DNA of 64,000 bases. Source: Metallyticus violacea (taxonomy: Eukaryota; Arthropoda; Insecta; Mantodea; Metallyticidae). Positions 54,020 through 64,000 of the stretch are shown here, piece by piece. Positions within the stretch are counted from its first letter, which is position 1; each line of letters opens with the position of its first letter. Location of the stretch: NCBI GenBank assembly GCA_030762175.1, contig CM060831.1, positions 67,066,001 through 67,130,000 on the forward strand. Reading direction: 5' to 3'. The notes under the pieces were generated by a model. That model was not told the origin of the DNA. It was given only the letters and a program-made list of their open reading frames with translations, and ran no database searches. The translations under genes were made by a program, and so were the position numbers.

Positions 54020-54603
54020 AGCTAGGGTGACCAAACATCCTCTTTTGTCCAGACGTGTCCTCCTTTTTAAATCTTTGTTCACAATTTGGGAGCACTTTTT
54101 TAAAAATAATGGAATATCCTCATTTTGCAACTTATATGCCTGAAGTTTTGAAATTATCTTGTTAATCCCTTTTTTTTACAATATACTTTCATGTCGGTGG
54201 CAGCAGTATCAATGGAATATACTCTTTGCTCACAGAGAGCTTCTAAATCAAGAGACCGAAGCAGTTTAAGGTGAGAATGTAGTTTCTTTTCTGCATTCTC
54301 ACAGTTTGCCCATTCAGTTTTATGTGCACATGTAAAATTGTTTTATAGATTTTTTTCATCCACTCTATGGTTCTAAAGTTAATTAGATATAATTAATGCA
54401 TTCAAAATGCCAAAACAGTAATGTAAGTTTGATGATCTAGCCTGCAAATATCCTTTGATCAGAAAAGGAAGAAATGAATTTGAAGCTGAATGTAAAATTT
54501 GAGGATTTAGAACTGGATATTTCTGAAACATACTGATAAGTAATAATAAAGCTACATTTCATGTTGCCCTCCCTTTTTTAAAATAGATTAATATTTAGCA
54601 TTA
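54020..54603 (+). other. Degraded element scraps, class uncertain
   Basis: 54025-54085 (CTAGGGTGACCAAACATCCT) resembles the kind of end seen on some hAT-like elements. 54408-54510 reads MPKQ, stop, CKFDDLACKYPLIRKGRNEF, EAECKI, like the Lys-rich start plus zinc-finger of BED-type transposon proteins. Together they may be one broken non-autonomous element. Weak. Confidence 0.3.
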
Positions 54604-54605
54604 TA

Positions 54606-55848
54606 CAAGGGATAAGTCACAAGTCATTGCAACTATTATTTTTCTCACAAACAAGGGACAACACGATACATCTAAGATATATGATTGAAAGTGTATGGAA
54701 TGTACTTTAGAATGAAGCCACCCAATGGTGTATGAGAGCTATTTTAATTTTATTTGGTTTATTTATGGTCGCTCTTTGACATCTCAGATCATTAGCGTCC
54801 CATTCAATTCAAGGCATGAAATGACCCATAAATTTTGCTCAGAGGCCTCTTTTTTTCAGGCTTGAGGTTCTTTATTGTGTCATAAATGTACATGGGACCC
54901 ACAGCTTTACTTCCTTTCCAAAGGAAGCCATATTAATTTATTAAATATTTTTTGGTTATTGTAGTTTTTATTGATTTAATTGATTTTACGCCCCAAAAAT
55001 CCATCGGTCCTAGCTGGGATCAAACCCGTGATCTTTGATTTAAGAGGCAAGTATGATTACCACTACACCACCAGGACCGACTTATGTATGTGAGCTGCGT
55101 CTCAGCAAGCCCCGAAGTTCAATTGTTGAACGACAGTGGTTAGGAAAGCAGGCTATGAAGAGTGAACATGTGTATGTGAAAATAACATTTCTCCACAGCA
55201 GAAATGCACGAGAATGTTACACAGAGCTACAGAAAGCACTGAGTGATCATGCCTTGCCCTATCTAACAGTGGCAAGGTGGACAGAAGTCTTCAAACAGGG
55301 CAAAATGTCGACTGCCAATCTGCAGTGCAGTGGGCATCCTGTTTCAGCGGACAAGGATGTATGGATGATGGTGGTGGAACAGTGCTTACATGATGATAGG
55401 CACTGCACACTTGTGGAATTAGAAGAGCAAACAGGAATTCTGGCCAGGAAAAAAGAAAGAAAAAACCCTGAAAATATGTGCAAAGTGGGTGCTACATCAA
55501 ATAAGTGAGGTACAGAAGTGAACTCGCTAAGAAACATGTTGCATCAATCAGGTGGGATTTCGGGAAGAAATCCACCTCATCACTCTTTGATAGGGCAGGG
55601 GAGGCTTCATGTAAATCTGTGTGGCATTCTCGTGAAGAAATGCTATTTTTACATACACACATTGCTCACTCTTCATGATTTCCATTCCTGATCATTGTCG
55701 CTCACCAACTGAATTCTGCTCTCACATGCCATCTGGTGACTTCATTAATAAGTATAACTCATACACTTTCAATCGTATATCTTAGATTTTATGTTGTCCT
55801 TGTTCCTGAGGAGAGAGAGAGTTGCCATTACTTATGACTTATCCCTTG
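54606..55848 (+). mobile_element. Mariner-like element with ~90-bp inverted repeats, containing a SINE
   Basis: The left end CAAGGGATAAGTCACAAGTC (54606) and inverted right end CAAGGGATAAGTCATAAGTA (55848) are flanked by TA on both sides. Similarity continues about 90 bases with indels, to TCTAAGATATA(T/C)GATTGAAAGTGTATG. The plus-strand coding remnant 55155-55440 reads KSEHVYVKITFLHSRNAREC, YTELQKALSDHALPYLTVAR, W..VFKQGKMS and a LHDDRHCTLVELEEQTGI helix, the DNA-binding half of a SETMAR-type mariner transposase. A WVLHQ stub follows at about 55484. The catalytic half is essentially missing. Removing the nested SINE restores the left part. Confidence 0.83.
54741..55085 (-). mobile_element. 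SINE family I nested in the mariner-like element
   Basis: Minus strand: AGTCGGTCCTGGTGGTGTAG head, B box region GGGTTTGATCCC, and a body as in the other copies but with about 50 extra bases (54933-54982, AT-rich). Near-exact target duplication GTATGAGAGCT/GTATGTGAGCT at 54730-54740 and 55086-55096. It is younger than the mariner-like host. Confidence 0.88.
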
Positions 55849-55850
55849 TA

Positions 55851-56170
55851 GTTTCCTTAGGTTTCATTTATGTATGTATGTATGTATCATTATTTTGTTG
55901 AAAATATTTTGTATAAATTAGAAAGAGACACAATTTTAAGTATAGGACATAAGACTACATCTAAGCAGATTTTTAGGTCCTTCCTTTTTCAAACAATGTT
56001 CTGTTTTATATTGATGGAAATCTGGCGACATTATGTACAGCTGATCAGAATAAAAACAACTGCTCTGAAACAGCCATTATTTCAGTTATTTATGCTAGCT
56101 GTTTACAGATCATTTTAATTACTTTACCTTTCTTTGATAGAATCAGCATATATATATAATATAAATGAAA
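55851..56170. other. Flank, (TATG)n only
   Basis: A short (TATG)n at 55868-55887 and a (TA)n run at about 56148-56160. No gene remnant recognised. Confidence 0.45.
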
Positions 56171-56185
56171 AATAATGTAACACAA

Positions 56186-56392
56186 TGTAACTAAATTAAC
56201 AATAATCAGAAATGCAGAAAAGGATAAAACACTAAGAAAAAGTCACAGATTTGCAATCGCTATTTTTTAACTACTAGAGTTCTTCTATGGCAAGCTCTAG
56301 TAGTTCAAAATATACTGATTGCAAATCTGTGACTTTTTCTTGGTGTTTGATCCTTTTCTGCTTTTCTGATTATTGTTAATTTAGTTACATTA
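56186..56392. mobile_element. Foldback/MITE-like palindrome, ~97-bp arms
   Basis: 56186-56283 and 56296-56392 are near-perfect inverted copies (for example AAGTCACAGATTTGCAATC at 56240-56258 and its inverse at 56318-56336), with about 12 bases between. The element is flanked by TA repeats on both sides. No coding capacity. Consistent with a small non-autonomous TA-targeting element. Confidence 0.88.
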
Positions 56393-56412
56393 TATATATA
56401 TATATATATATA

Positions 56413-59100
56413 TCACTATACATGCACAATGAAAAGGATATTCAACCAAACAAATACAGAAAAAATGTAGGTGGTCTTTGTGGTTTATATAATAACAAAA
56501 GAACTAAAACTTCAATATTCATCTGTGAAAAATTATTTTACTTATATCTGATTAAAGAGTTTCAATGCACATTAATTCTCTTTAGATAGAAAAGATCATT
56601 AAAAAAAAGTAACAATGATTAACAAAATGCTTAATTTTCTTACACACTTTTAAGCAATATTACATTGGAAACTGTTAAATATTTTAGATATAAACAACAT
56701 ATGATGAACACTATTACTTTTACTATCTTTACTGTAATTTAAACAGTGCCTGAGGTAAACCAATGGATTGAGTTTCACAATTTCATAATGTTAAATTTAG
56801 CATTTCATATCATTTGTTAATTTTATAATTTTTAAACAGATTTTTAAAATTATAAATAAAATACATTAATGGTAGTTTGTTAACAAGAAAAAATTATAAA
56901 TATAAATATAGCTATACAATATCATAAACTACAAGTTAAAAAACAACATTTTGGCACAATAGCTCATTTAAAAACAAAATCTGCATGAACATACTGGTCA
57001 GCAGAAGGAAACAAAAATACTGCATTCATTTCAGAACTCACAGTGGAAAGAATAAGACAAGCTTATTCTGAAATTAGAACATAAATGCGTAATAATTCCT
57101 GACACACATGACTCATTATTACCTTATATCTGCAATGACTATTTGATGTGACTTATTCTATGCTTGATACAATATAGAGGGTTGCTTCTCAATCCCTTTT
57201 TAATGTTCTTTATAATTTTTGCAATATTTATTTATTCACATTTGGCACTTGCATTTGGACTGAAGTGAACAGATGTGTTAATTAACACATAAGTGAAACA
57301 GGAAGATAATTGGAAAAATTAATATCTGCATAATGCATATAGCATTAAACACTCATTTTATCACATTAGCAATGTTCATATATCTTTGTTGTCAGCTAAA
57401 TGCAAATCACTCTACAGAGCCTCTCCAAACCATGTACCTACATATAACATGCTTCCATCAATAGGCAAACACGTGATACATAACAGTAGCCTAGTAACCC
57501 CATTATGCCTTTTTCTGCCAAGAGACAGACTTATGGTAAAGGATTTGACGTAACCTAACAGAGAGCATTATGATGACAAATTATTTGCATAGTGTTAGGT
57601 TATATCAAATAGAGCTCTTACATGCCAAATTCCGTCGAGACCTATCTGATTTCCATTTAATACCATAACATAAAACTGTTTTGCTAACATTTTCTCTCTC
57701 ACTATATGTAACAATATATTCTTTAATGAAACACTGTATCAAATTATGTCAAAAATAAAACAAACATCTCAATTTAAAGTTTACCAACAGACTGCACTGT
57801 CCAATAAAGTACTGTAAAAAATGTTTAACACTACTGCATATTAAGATATATTATGAACAACTAAACGAAGCTTACTAACCAGAGGCGATAATGAGAAAGA
57901 CAAATAAATGCCACAATGATTCAAAGGTAATAGAAACAATGGGGGAAAAAAAAGTCAATGGATTATTTTCTAATATTAATAAAATTTCTAAAGTTGAAAA
58001 CAGAATTTTTTAAATTACTTTTAAAATACAGCTTATACATGCATATTTCAGGTCCAAGCTGTCTTAGAATCATTACAATGAATGCTTGCATTTAAATACA
58101 ATTTTGTACATTCTTTTTAATATAAATTACTTCAATCTTTCCCATATCCCAGCTTCATTCACAATTTTCTCTATTATCAGATATATCTCTTTTATTCTAT
58201 CCTTTGTTAATGAAAATTGTTCCAATGGTAAAAGTTTATTTCAACATTCAATTTATTAAATTTAATTGTTTGTTTTGTGCTTAACAAAGAAAAATACATG
58301 ACAAAGCATTCTCAGAGCTTGCAAGTATGAATGCAGATGAGAATTATGTTAACCATGTGAATAATTTTTTATTAATATAATTATTTTAAATCTATTACCA
58401 TTTAGGAAGACTTTCAGAGAACTGGGAAATAATATAATAGAAATTAAATTTAAAATATGTGGTTTATCCAAAATGAATATGTTCTTTTCTAAAATAGTAT
58501 TGCATATAAATATATATGTCATGCCATCATTCTGCTATGCAATTCCTAGTAAGACTCGAGTTTAAAACTCTGCGATGCAGGCAATTGGGCTTGCTTTGTA
58601 TTATTTATCATACCAAATGTTTCAGTTGCACTTCTGTACAAAGTGCATGTTAGACTTTGTATATTTCTTTATTGTGGAGAAAGCATAGAGTGAGATGCTA
58701 GAACAAAGAATATTTGTTTACGATTGTTACATGCAGAAAATAATGTAGGAGGGAATTTTATTCTGAATTTCCAGGAGTAACATTTTCATTGGAAAGTGCA
58801 ATTTTCAGATTGGTGAACAAAGTTTGAACCCAAGACAAGAAGCTCAGACCAAAAAACTGGGTTTTAACAGAGTAGAAATTTGATGAAATAGGCTACTGAT
58901 AGAAAATTCTCTTCAAAAGTCTTTAACAAAATTAGCCCAGCAAGTTGACATTTTGTGTCAGCAGTATATAAAGCCACTTAGTTATTGCATCTGCATCTTC
59001 ATCCACATAAAATTACTGCTGTACTCGAATTATAATCCATGGAATACAAATAAGGAGTGCAATTCTGTTACTGTTTATCATTCATGTGCATAAAGGACTT
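56413..59100. other. Long AT-rich flank, nothing recognised
   Basis: About 2.7 kb with no transposon remnant, exon or structured repeat. The scarcity of repeats contrasts with the rest of the window. It could be untranslated or regulatory sequence of a neighbour, but nothing in the sequence shows that. Confidence 0.35.
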
Positions 59101-59239
59101 CTTGACCGTAATGAAACATTTTTCACAGATGCAGTTAATTTCAGTCTCTAAGGAAGAATATATAAACTTGCAAACAATAGGTACTGGAGCAGTGTAAATT
59201 TAGGTCAAATAGTGCCAATTTCAAGTCAACTTCCACTTT

Positions 59240-59705
59240 ACGACTGAAAGTCATATGGTGTGCTATTAATGTAAACCACATCACTGAGCCTTTATTTCAT
59301 GAAGGCACTCTTAATGCTCACTGGTACATAAATGAGATACCGAATCTGTTTTCTGCTAACTTAGTACCTGCAGAAGTATGAGTATTTTATGCATGATGGT
59401 GCAATTCCTCACAAGTTAGAGGTTCTCCCCTAGCATTGTGTGGCATGTATTGTGAAGAAAATGGGAAGGCTGGAATTGTTAGTTTGGTTTGTGGCCTTTT
59501 AGATCCCCAGATTTAAATCTCAGCAATTTTTATTTGTGGGGAAAGCATAAAAACATAATGCATGCTAACAATCCATGTGATCTGGAGGCAGGCTTATAAA
59601 GTTTAGAAGGATAAATTGTGGCATGCGTTTCAAAATCTTTTCAAAGGATTCAGGCATGTTTCAGCAAAGAACAGAGACTTCAAGCAGCTACTTTTATGGT
59701 AGGTG
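59240..59705 (+). pseudogene. Tc1/mariner transposase relic, plus
   Basis: Plus-strand pieces: LFHEGTLNAHWYINEIPNLF (about 59291-59350), YFMHDGAIPHKL (59391-59425; family QQDGAPxH, with the Asp kept), FRSPDLNLSNFYLWGKHKN (about 59499-59555; family PRSPDLxPxDFxLWGxLK, the Asp changed to Asn), then C-terminal helices to about 59700. Frameshifts and stops between them. Confidence 0.72.
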
Positions 59706-59759
59706 TAATATTAATTAATAACCAAAATGTGTGTTATGAGTTATGACATGCTACATGAT

Positions 59760-60895
59760 TTCCCTAAGCTGGTAGTAAGGCCATTTACACAGTAACATCC
59801 TGTCAGAAAAAAACCATTTCTGACTGCATAGCGAAATGATGACCCTGCATATTGCCAGTGCCAATTTCAAATCCATTTTGTATAAGCTAGTTTTTAGAAC
59901 AGTTTTGTACTTTAACATAACATTTTTAAGTACATAATAACAAATAGTTATCCAGATTTTTAAAAATCCATTTTCTTTTTAGCAGATATCAATTAAAAAT
60001 TTAAAAGGTAACCATGGGAATAAAGCAAGGAAAATGACAAAACTGTGAGTATAATAATTACTGTTCTCTTTTCTATGAAGGTAGTAATGACAGGGCTATT
60101 ATGATAACAAGAAACCCAATTTCTTTCACTTTATTAGCCTGTAATTTGGTTAAATTTAAATAAAATGAACAAAGGAATACTATATAGAAAATAAACTTCT
60201 TTCAATTTATGCAAGCTCCTTTTGAAAATAAAAAGGATATGCTTTTATGGCCATCTTCCAATGCACTTCACAATTCTTCTAAATTTTGTTTTGTGTATGT
60301 GTTTGACTAATGATAACTATTAATTACATATTCCTATACATTTATGCAAGTATTTTATATTGAGAAGTTTAAAGAGCAGAAAGAAGGGAAAGCAAGACTT
60401 CTGATATGCATATGCAAGAATGTAAATGCAGAAGGATGAGGTTAATGAACAAGGCCAACTAATTTGTGCAAAGCATCTTTCCATCACAGAAGTGACATAT
60501 GTTCAAAATCTGTTAAAATGTTACATTTGGGAAGTTTTCCTCCAGATACTGCTGTTTGCCCATCAATCATTTCACCACTCATTACACTTTTCTTCATTGA
60601 ATTTTATGTCTATTGACAAATGTATGACTAGAAAATGGACTAAGCAACTGCCCATGCCACCAAGTATGAAATTTTGAAGTAAATCAGACAAGAGCGGCAT
60701 TAGAAATCATTAGCGTCATTTAATTCTTGTTTGTTATTAATGAGCAGATCAATGTAAAAATATGAATACCTATGTACTGTATTGTAACATGTTTTTCATG
60801 GTTTTGTCGTCTATTTTACAGCACCTAGTGGGTCAGAGGTCAAAGTGATAACTCATTAGATGTAATATTTGTGCAACTATTCAAATTCTCACAAT
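59760..60895. other. Flank, nothing recognised
   Basis: AT-rich; frame 60426-60677 has no family features. Confidence 0.35.
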
Positions 60896-60899
60896 TACA

Positions 60900-61080
60900 A
60901 AGAAAATAAACACATGCCTTAAGACAGGAGATGTTCGAAATGTTGCCCTGCTACATTTACACATTTCTGGCATCTTTTTAAAAAATTGTCTTTCACACAC
61001 ATAGCAGTCCATTTTTCGAAAATGAATCAATGAATCAATGTAAACTTGAAAGCACACAAAGTCACTATTGTTCATGAACT
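60900..61080 (-). pseudogene. Tc1/mariner C-terminal fragment, minus
   Basis: The minus strand 60975-60925 reads CQKCVNVAGQHFEHLLS and stop, the typical last residues of a Tc1/mariner transposase, preceded by a broken helix. It faces the plus-strand copy at 61385-61680, which ends CQKRVDVAG. Confidence 0.65.
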
Positions 61081-61384
61081 GCAGGCAGATAATTCTGATA
61101 AGTGCATAAATTACTGTAATTGGATGTTATGGAATGTTATATGATCCACACTTAATATTCTTCACTGATGGTTCCATCTATGTGGTCATATTTTGATGCA
61201 AAATAATAGGTATGGAGTAGAGAAAAACCTATTTTACTACTTGCATGATCAGAAAAACTGTATAGTGTGCAATGTATACAGAGTAAAAGTACTTTTTTTT
61301 CTTTGAGAATATCGTAAATGCAGAAAGGCATGGGAATTATATTCTCACATCATTTTTGGAACAAATGACTAATATTAAATGCTG

Positions 61385-61685
61385 ATCTTGGATATTTCCA
61401 GCAAGATTCTGTCACTATGCATACAGCTGAGCCATTAAATACCATTAGAAGATTTCTGAAGATAAGATAATTAGTAGGGGATTATAGCCTGCATACCCTG
61501 ATTTGACAGTATGTGATTTTTATTTATGGAGTAAGTTGAAAAATAAAGTGTATGGAACAACTCCCCCCCCACATTAGAAGAATTGAAAGAAAATATTAGG
61601 CATCAGAAGATGAAGTGATGCATATAAATGACATTTTTTCAAAAAGATGCCAAAAACGTGTGGATGTAGCAGGACATTTATATCT
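61385..61685 (+). pseudogene. Tc1/mariner transposase relic, plus
   Basis: Pieces: FQQDSVTMHTAEPLNTIRRF (61399-61460, second catalytic Asp), then after frame changes KIKCMEQLPPHIRR or TLEELKENIRHQ (61541-61605), and CQKRVDVAGHLYL (61649-61685). It is the same subfamily as the inverted fragment just to the left. Confidence 0.7.
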
Positions 61686-63429
61686 CCAGTCACGAGGCAC
61701 ATGCTTATTTTCATTATAATTGCAAGACCTGAATCAGTTATGGCAATATTGCATCTGTTTTGCCGCAAGGTGCTACTTTGACTGCCAACCTGCACTCTAC
61801 CATGAAATGAGGAACAAAACCATAAAGACTCAGTATATGCTGGAAAATTAGAACTCTGACTGACCACATAACAAATTCAATTTATCTACATTCCATGAAT
61901 AAATTCAACAACTTTCACATCCAGAATTGAAAATGTTGCTTGAAGAGCAGTGAAAAAGAGCAACATTCATAAGTATGCAGAAATACTTTTGTTAAGGTCA
62001 TTACACAACATACCTGCTGGAAACAGTCAAACAAAACATTCAAAAATATATAACAACAAAATATACATTTTCAGTGAGACCTGCAATTACCTGACCAGCA
62101 ATCCAATTTTATAAAATTGTCTACACAATTTTCAAAATGTATAACTGTTTTTTCTAATTACAGTTGTCCGAAAGGTTGTATATAAAACCTATGTATTAGA
62201 TGAGTGTCAGATTTTATATCTGAATTATGTACTTCTGTACTTTACATTTGTTTATAGCATAAATATTATGTGGTCATCCACTGAAACAAAAATCTTATCG
62301 TATTAACAATGATTCATATCTCTACTAACCTATCTTTGGCATTCATCTGTATATGGAATATCTTCTACAACATTAAAATGCACAATTAAAATGTATATAC
62401 TGCTTTATAATATAATAACCTTCCTTGCATTCTTGATTTCTACTTGAACACATCAGAATTCGGAAGCATACATACCGTTCATTCATATTAATAATGAAGA
62501 CAATGTTATAAATGTTTATATAATTATATATATATAGCTTTTACATTAATATATTGTATTAATAAAAAAAAAAAGAAATTTATCTTCTGCGCTTTGGTAA
62601 CATTCATACTTTGTAGTAAACATGAATTTTTAAAGTGTATGTAAAATGCTCTACAGTAGGATAACAATACTGCTCTACTTCAATGTACATATAATCTAAA
62701 TTTAAAATGCATCCTTTCATGGTTGAAAATGCTATATACATTATAAATGTATAAGACATACAACTTTAATCTGTATCATAAAAGTGTTTTAAGTTAGTGA
62801 TCAAAAAGTGATTTGTCTTTGGAATATAACAGTTTAAAAGCTTGAATATTATATATATTTATATATATAGTGACTGCAATAAAACAGTACATCAGAGAAG
62901 ATACAGCGAGTACGTATACAGATTCATAATTGATTCTCTTTTACTTTACTTCTTTAATAATATTACCAGGTTCATTTCTTACATTTGTTTTACTATCTGA
63001 AAAGAAATTCAGACTACTGTAAAAGCTGCTTATATCAATAACTAAAATATTTAATATTCTGCTTTATATTTTAACAATATCTAGATTTGTATTTTAACTG
63101 AGTTGGCTGTTTGCTGAATACTTAAACTGCTTACAAAAGAAGCAAAATCTATAAAACAAACAAAAACAAAAGGGAAAACATTTATGTGTTGTTCTTGCAA
63201 AAACATTACTTCTTATTTGGTTGTTTGTGTGCTTCCAGGTGGTCTCTGGCCTCTTTTTGTGTGTGTGAATGTGTAATAAGTTATTATGCCAAAATACCCT
63301 TCAGTGCCAAACATTAAAAATTAAATCAAACTTTAAATAATTAGTTTTAGCAGGTCCTTTAAGATGATAAGGAATGGATGAAAAGTTGATGCAAATGAAT
63401 AAGGAGTTCTTAGTATTTTATATTACCTT
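61686..63429. other. Flank, nothing recognised
   Basis: AT-rich, few repeats; (TA)-rich runs near 62520-62540 and 62850-62870. No coding remnant. Confidence 0.35.
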
Positions 63430-63535
63430 TTTAGGGTATGGGAAAACTCTGGAATAAATCTTATCTAGACAACTTATCCTGACCAGGGATCAAAACCAAG
63501 CCTACAAGCTGACAAGCAAATGAAAACATACTGAT
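63430..63535 (-). mobile_element. SINE family III candidate, partial, minus
   Basis: The minus strand contains GGTTTTGATCCCTGGTCAGG (B-box-like) then ATAAGTTGTCTAGATAAG, matching the body of the 41.5-kb copy (GTCTAGATAAG). The head is truncated or diverged. Confidence 0.5.
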
Positions 63536-64000
63536 AAGTCTTAATCTAACATGAAAAAAGTTCCTGTATTGGAAAAGTTTTATTTATTCAACATAACACA
63601 ACAGTCTTAAAGACTTGAACATTTTGTTTGTATTGGTTTGTGTAAATCACTCTTCCACACATTTATCACTATTTCATTCAAGAAAATTATCATTATTTCT
63701 ATTTTTTTTCTTTTTTAAGTCTTAAAAATAGTTAATCTGAGGAGGTCAAATCTGGCAAATGTGTAAAATGGGTAATACATTCAACTTCAACTTCATTCCA
63801 TTATTTGTATCACAACTAGATAGCAAGTATGTTCTTTTCAAAAGTACATTTTAGGAAGTTTTACTACAATACTCCACAATTTTTTCCCACCAGAGCTTTA
63901 TATTGTCCTAAGCGGTTGTAAGTGGTGGTTATAATTGTTCTGTCTTACACAAATTACTGATGTGAGGAACCTTTCATGCCAACTTTTTAATATGAAATTT
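63536..64000. other. Right edge, nothing recognised
   Basis: AT-rich sequence without a feature I can support. Confidence 0.4.

Noticed and set aside
61574..61867. 97-codon minus frame as a gene
   Set aside because: It overlaps the plus-strand Tc1/mariner relic, whose motifs explain the sequence better.

Overview
The window looks like AT-rich, repeat-dense nuclear DNA from an insect. Evidence: GT-AG introns of 5 to 9 kb, numerous decayed transposons (Tc1/mariner, hAT, Mutator-like, Penelope-like, I-type LINE), and at least three families of tRNA-derived SINEs. A hemimetabolous insect with a large genome (for example a cockroach, termite or relative) is plausible, but that is inference from the repeat style and the order is not proven.

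There is one real host gene. It lies on the minus strand and occupies 43796 down to 2365, running off the left edge. It encodes a DEAD-box RNA helicase of the p68 family (DDX5/DDX17, Drosophila Rm62). I rebuilt eight exons whose splice sites and phases agree exactly: 43774-43796, 34250-34714, 27658-27769, 21436-21624, 14449-14628, 9334-9506, 2511-2621 and 2365-2426. Together they give 438 residues plus one base: an Arg-Asp repeat and poly-Gly N-terminus, all of RecA domain 1, and the first part of RecA domain 2. Motifs V and VI and the C-terminus lie beyond base 1. The start codon has a good context and an in-frame stop 24 bases upstream.

Everything else I can identify is mobile or repetitive DNA. 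Inside the introns, from left to right: a Tc1-like relic (3.2-4.1 kb), a SINE (6.0 kb), a possible pogo-like fragment (6.3-6.7 kb), a Penelope-like element (7.7-9.2 kb, minus), a hAT-like relic (10.4-12.0 kb, minus), a Penelope-like fragment (12.6-13.3 kb), a three-copy 500-bp tandem array (14.64-16.1 kb), a SINE (16.5 kb), a mariner with about 40-bp inverted repeats (19.8-21.1 kb), a second mariner split by a Penelope-like fragment (22.5-24.3 kb), a Mutator-like transposase relic (24.3-25.5 kb), a SINE (29.0 kb), a Penelope-like element (30.6-32.5 kb), hAT relics (32.5-33.6 kb plus; 36.0-37.6 kb minus, the latter split by a second-family SINE with a 13-bp target duplication), and an inverted Penelope-like pair (41.8-42.4 kb).

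Upstream of the helicase start (43.8-64 kb) I find no host coding exon. This part holds a perfect 134-bp inverted repeat (46.0-46.5 kb), a SINE, a mariner with ~30-bp inverted repeats (47.9-48.95 kb), a 5'-truncated I-type LINE ending in a (GAA)n tail (49.2-50.6 kb), a DUF4371-type hAT relic (51.3-52.8 kb), a mariner with ~90-bp inverted repeats and a nested SINE (54.6-55.85 kb), a foldback element (56.2-56.4 kb), and several Tc1/mariner scraps (53.6, 59.1-59.7, 60.9-61.7 kb). The most interesting unexplained signal is a recurring small RNA-like motif at the tails of the Penelope-like copies. It matches a hammerhead ribozyme core (CTGANGA, stem-loop, GAAAC, AT, GTC) apart from one extra T.
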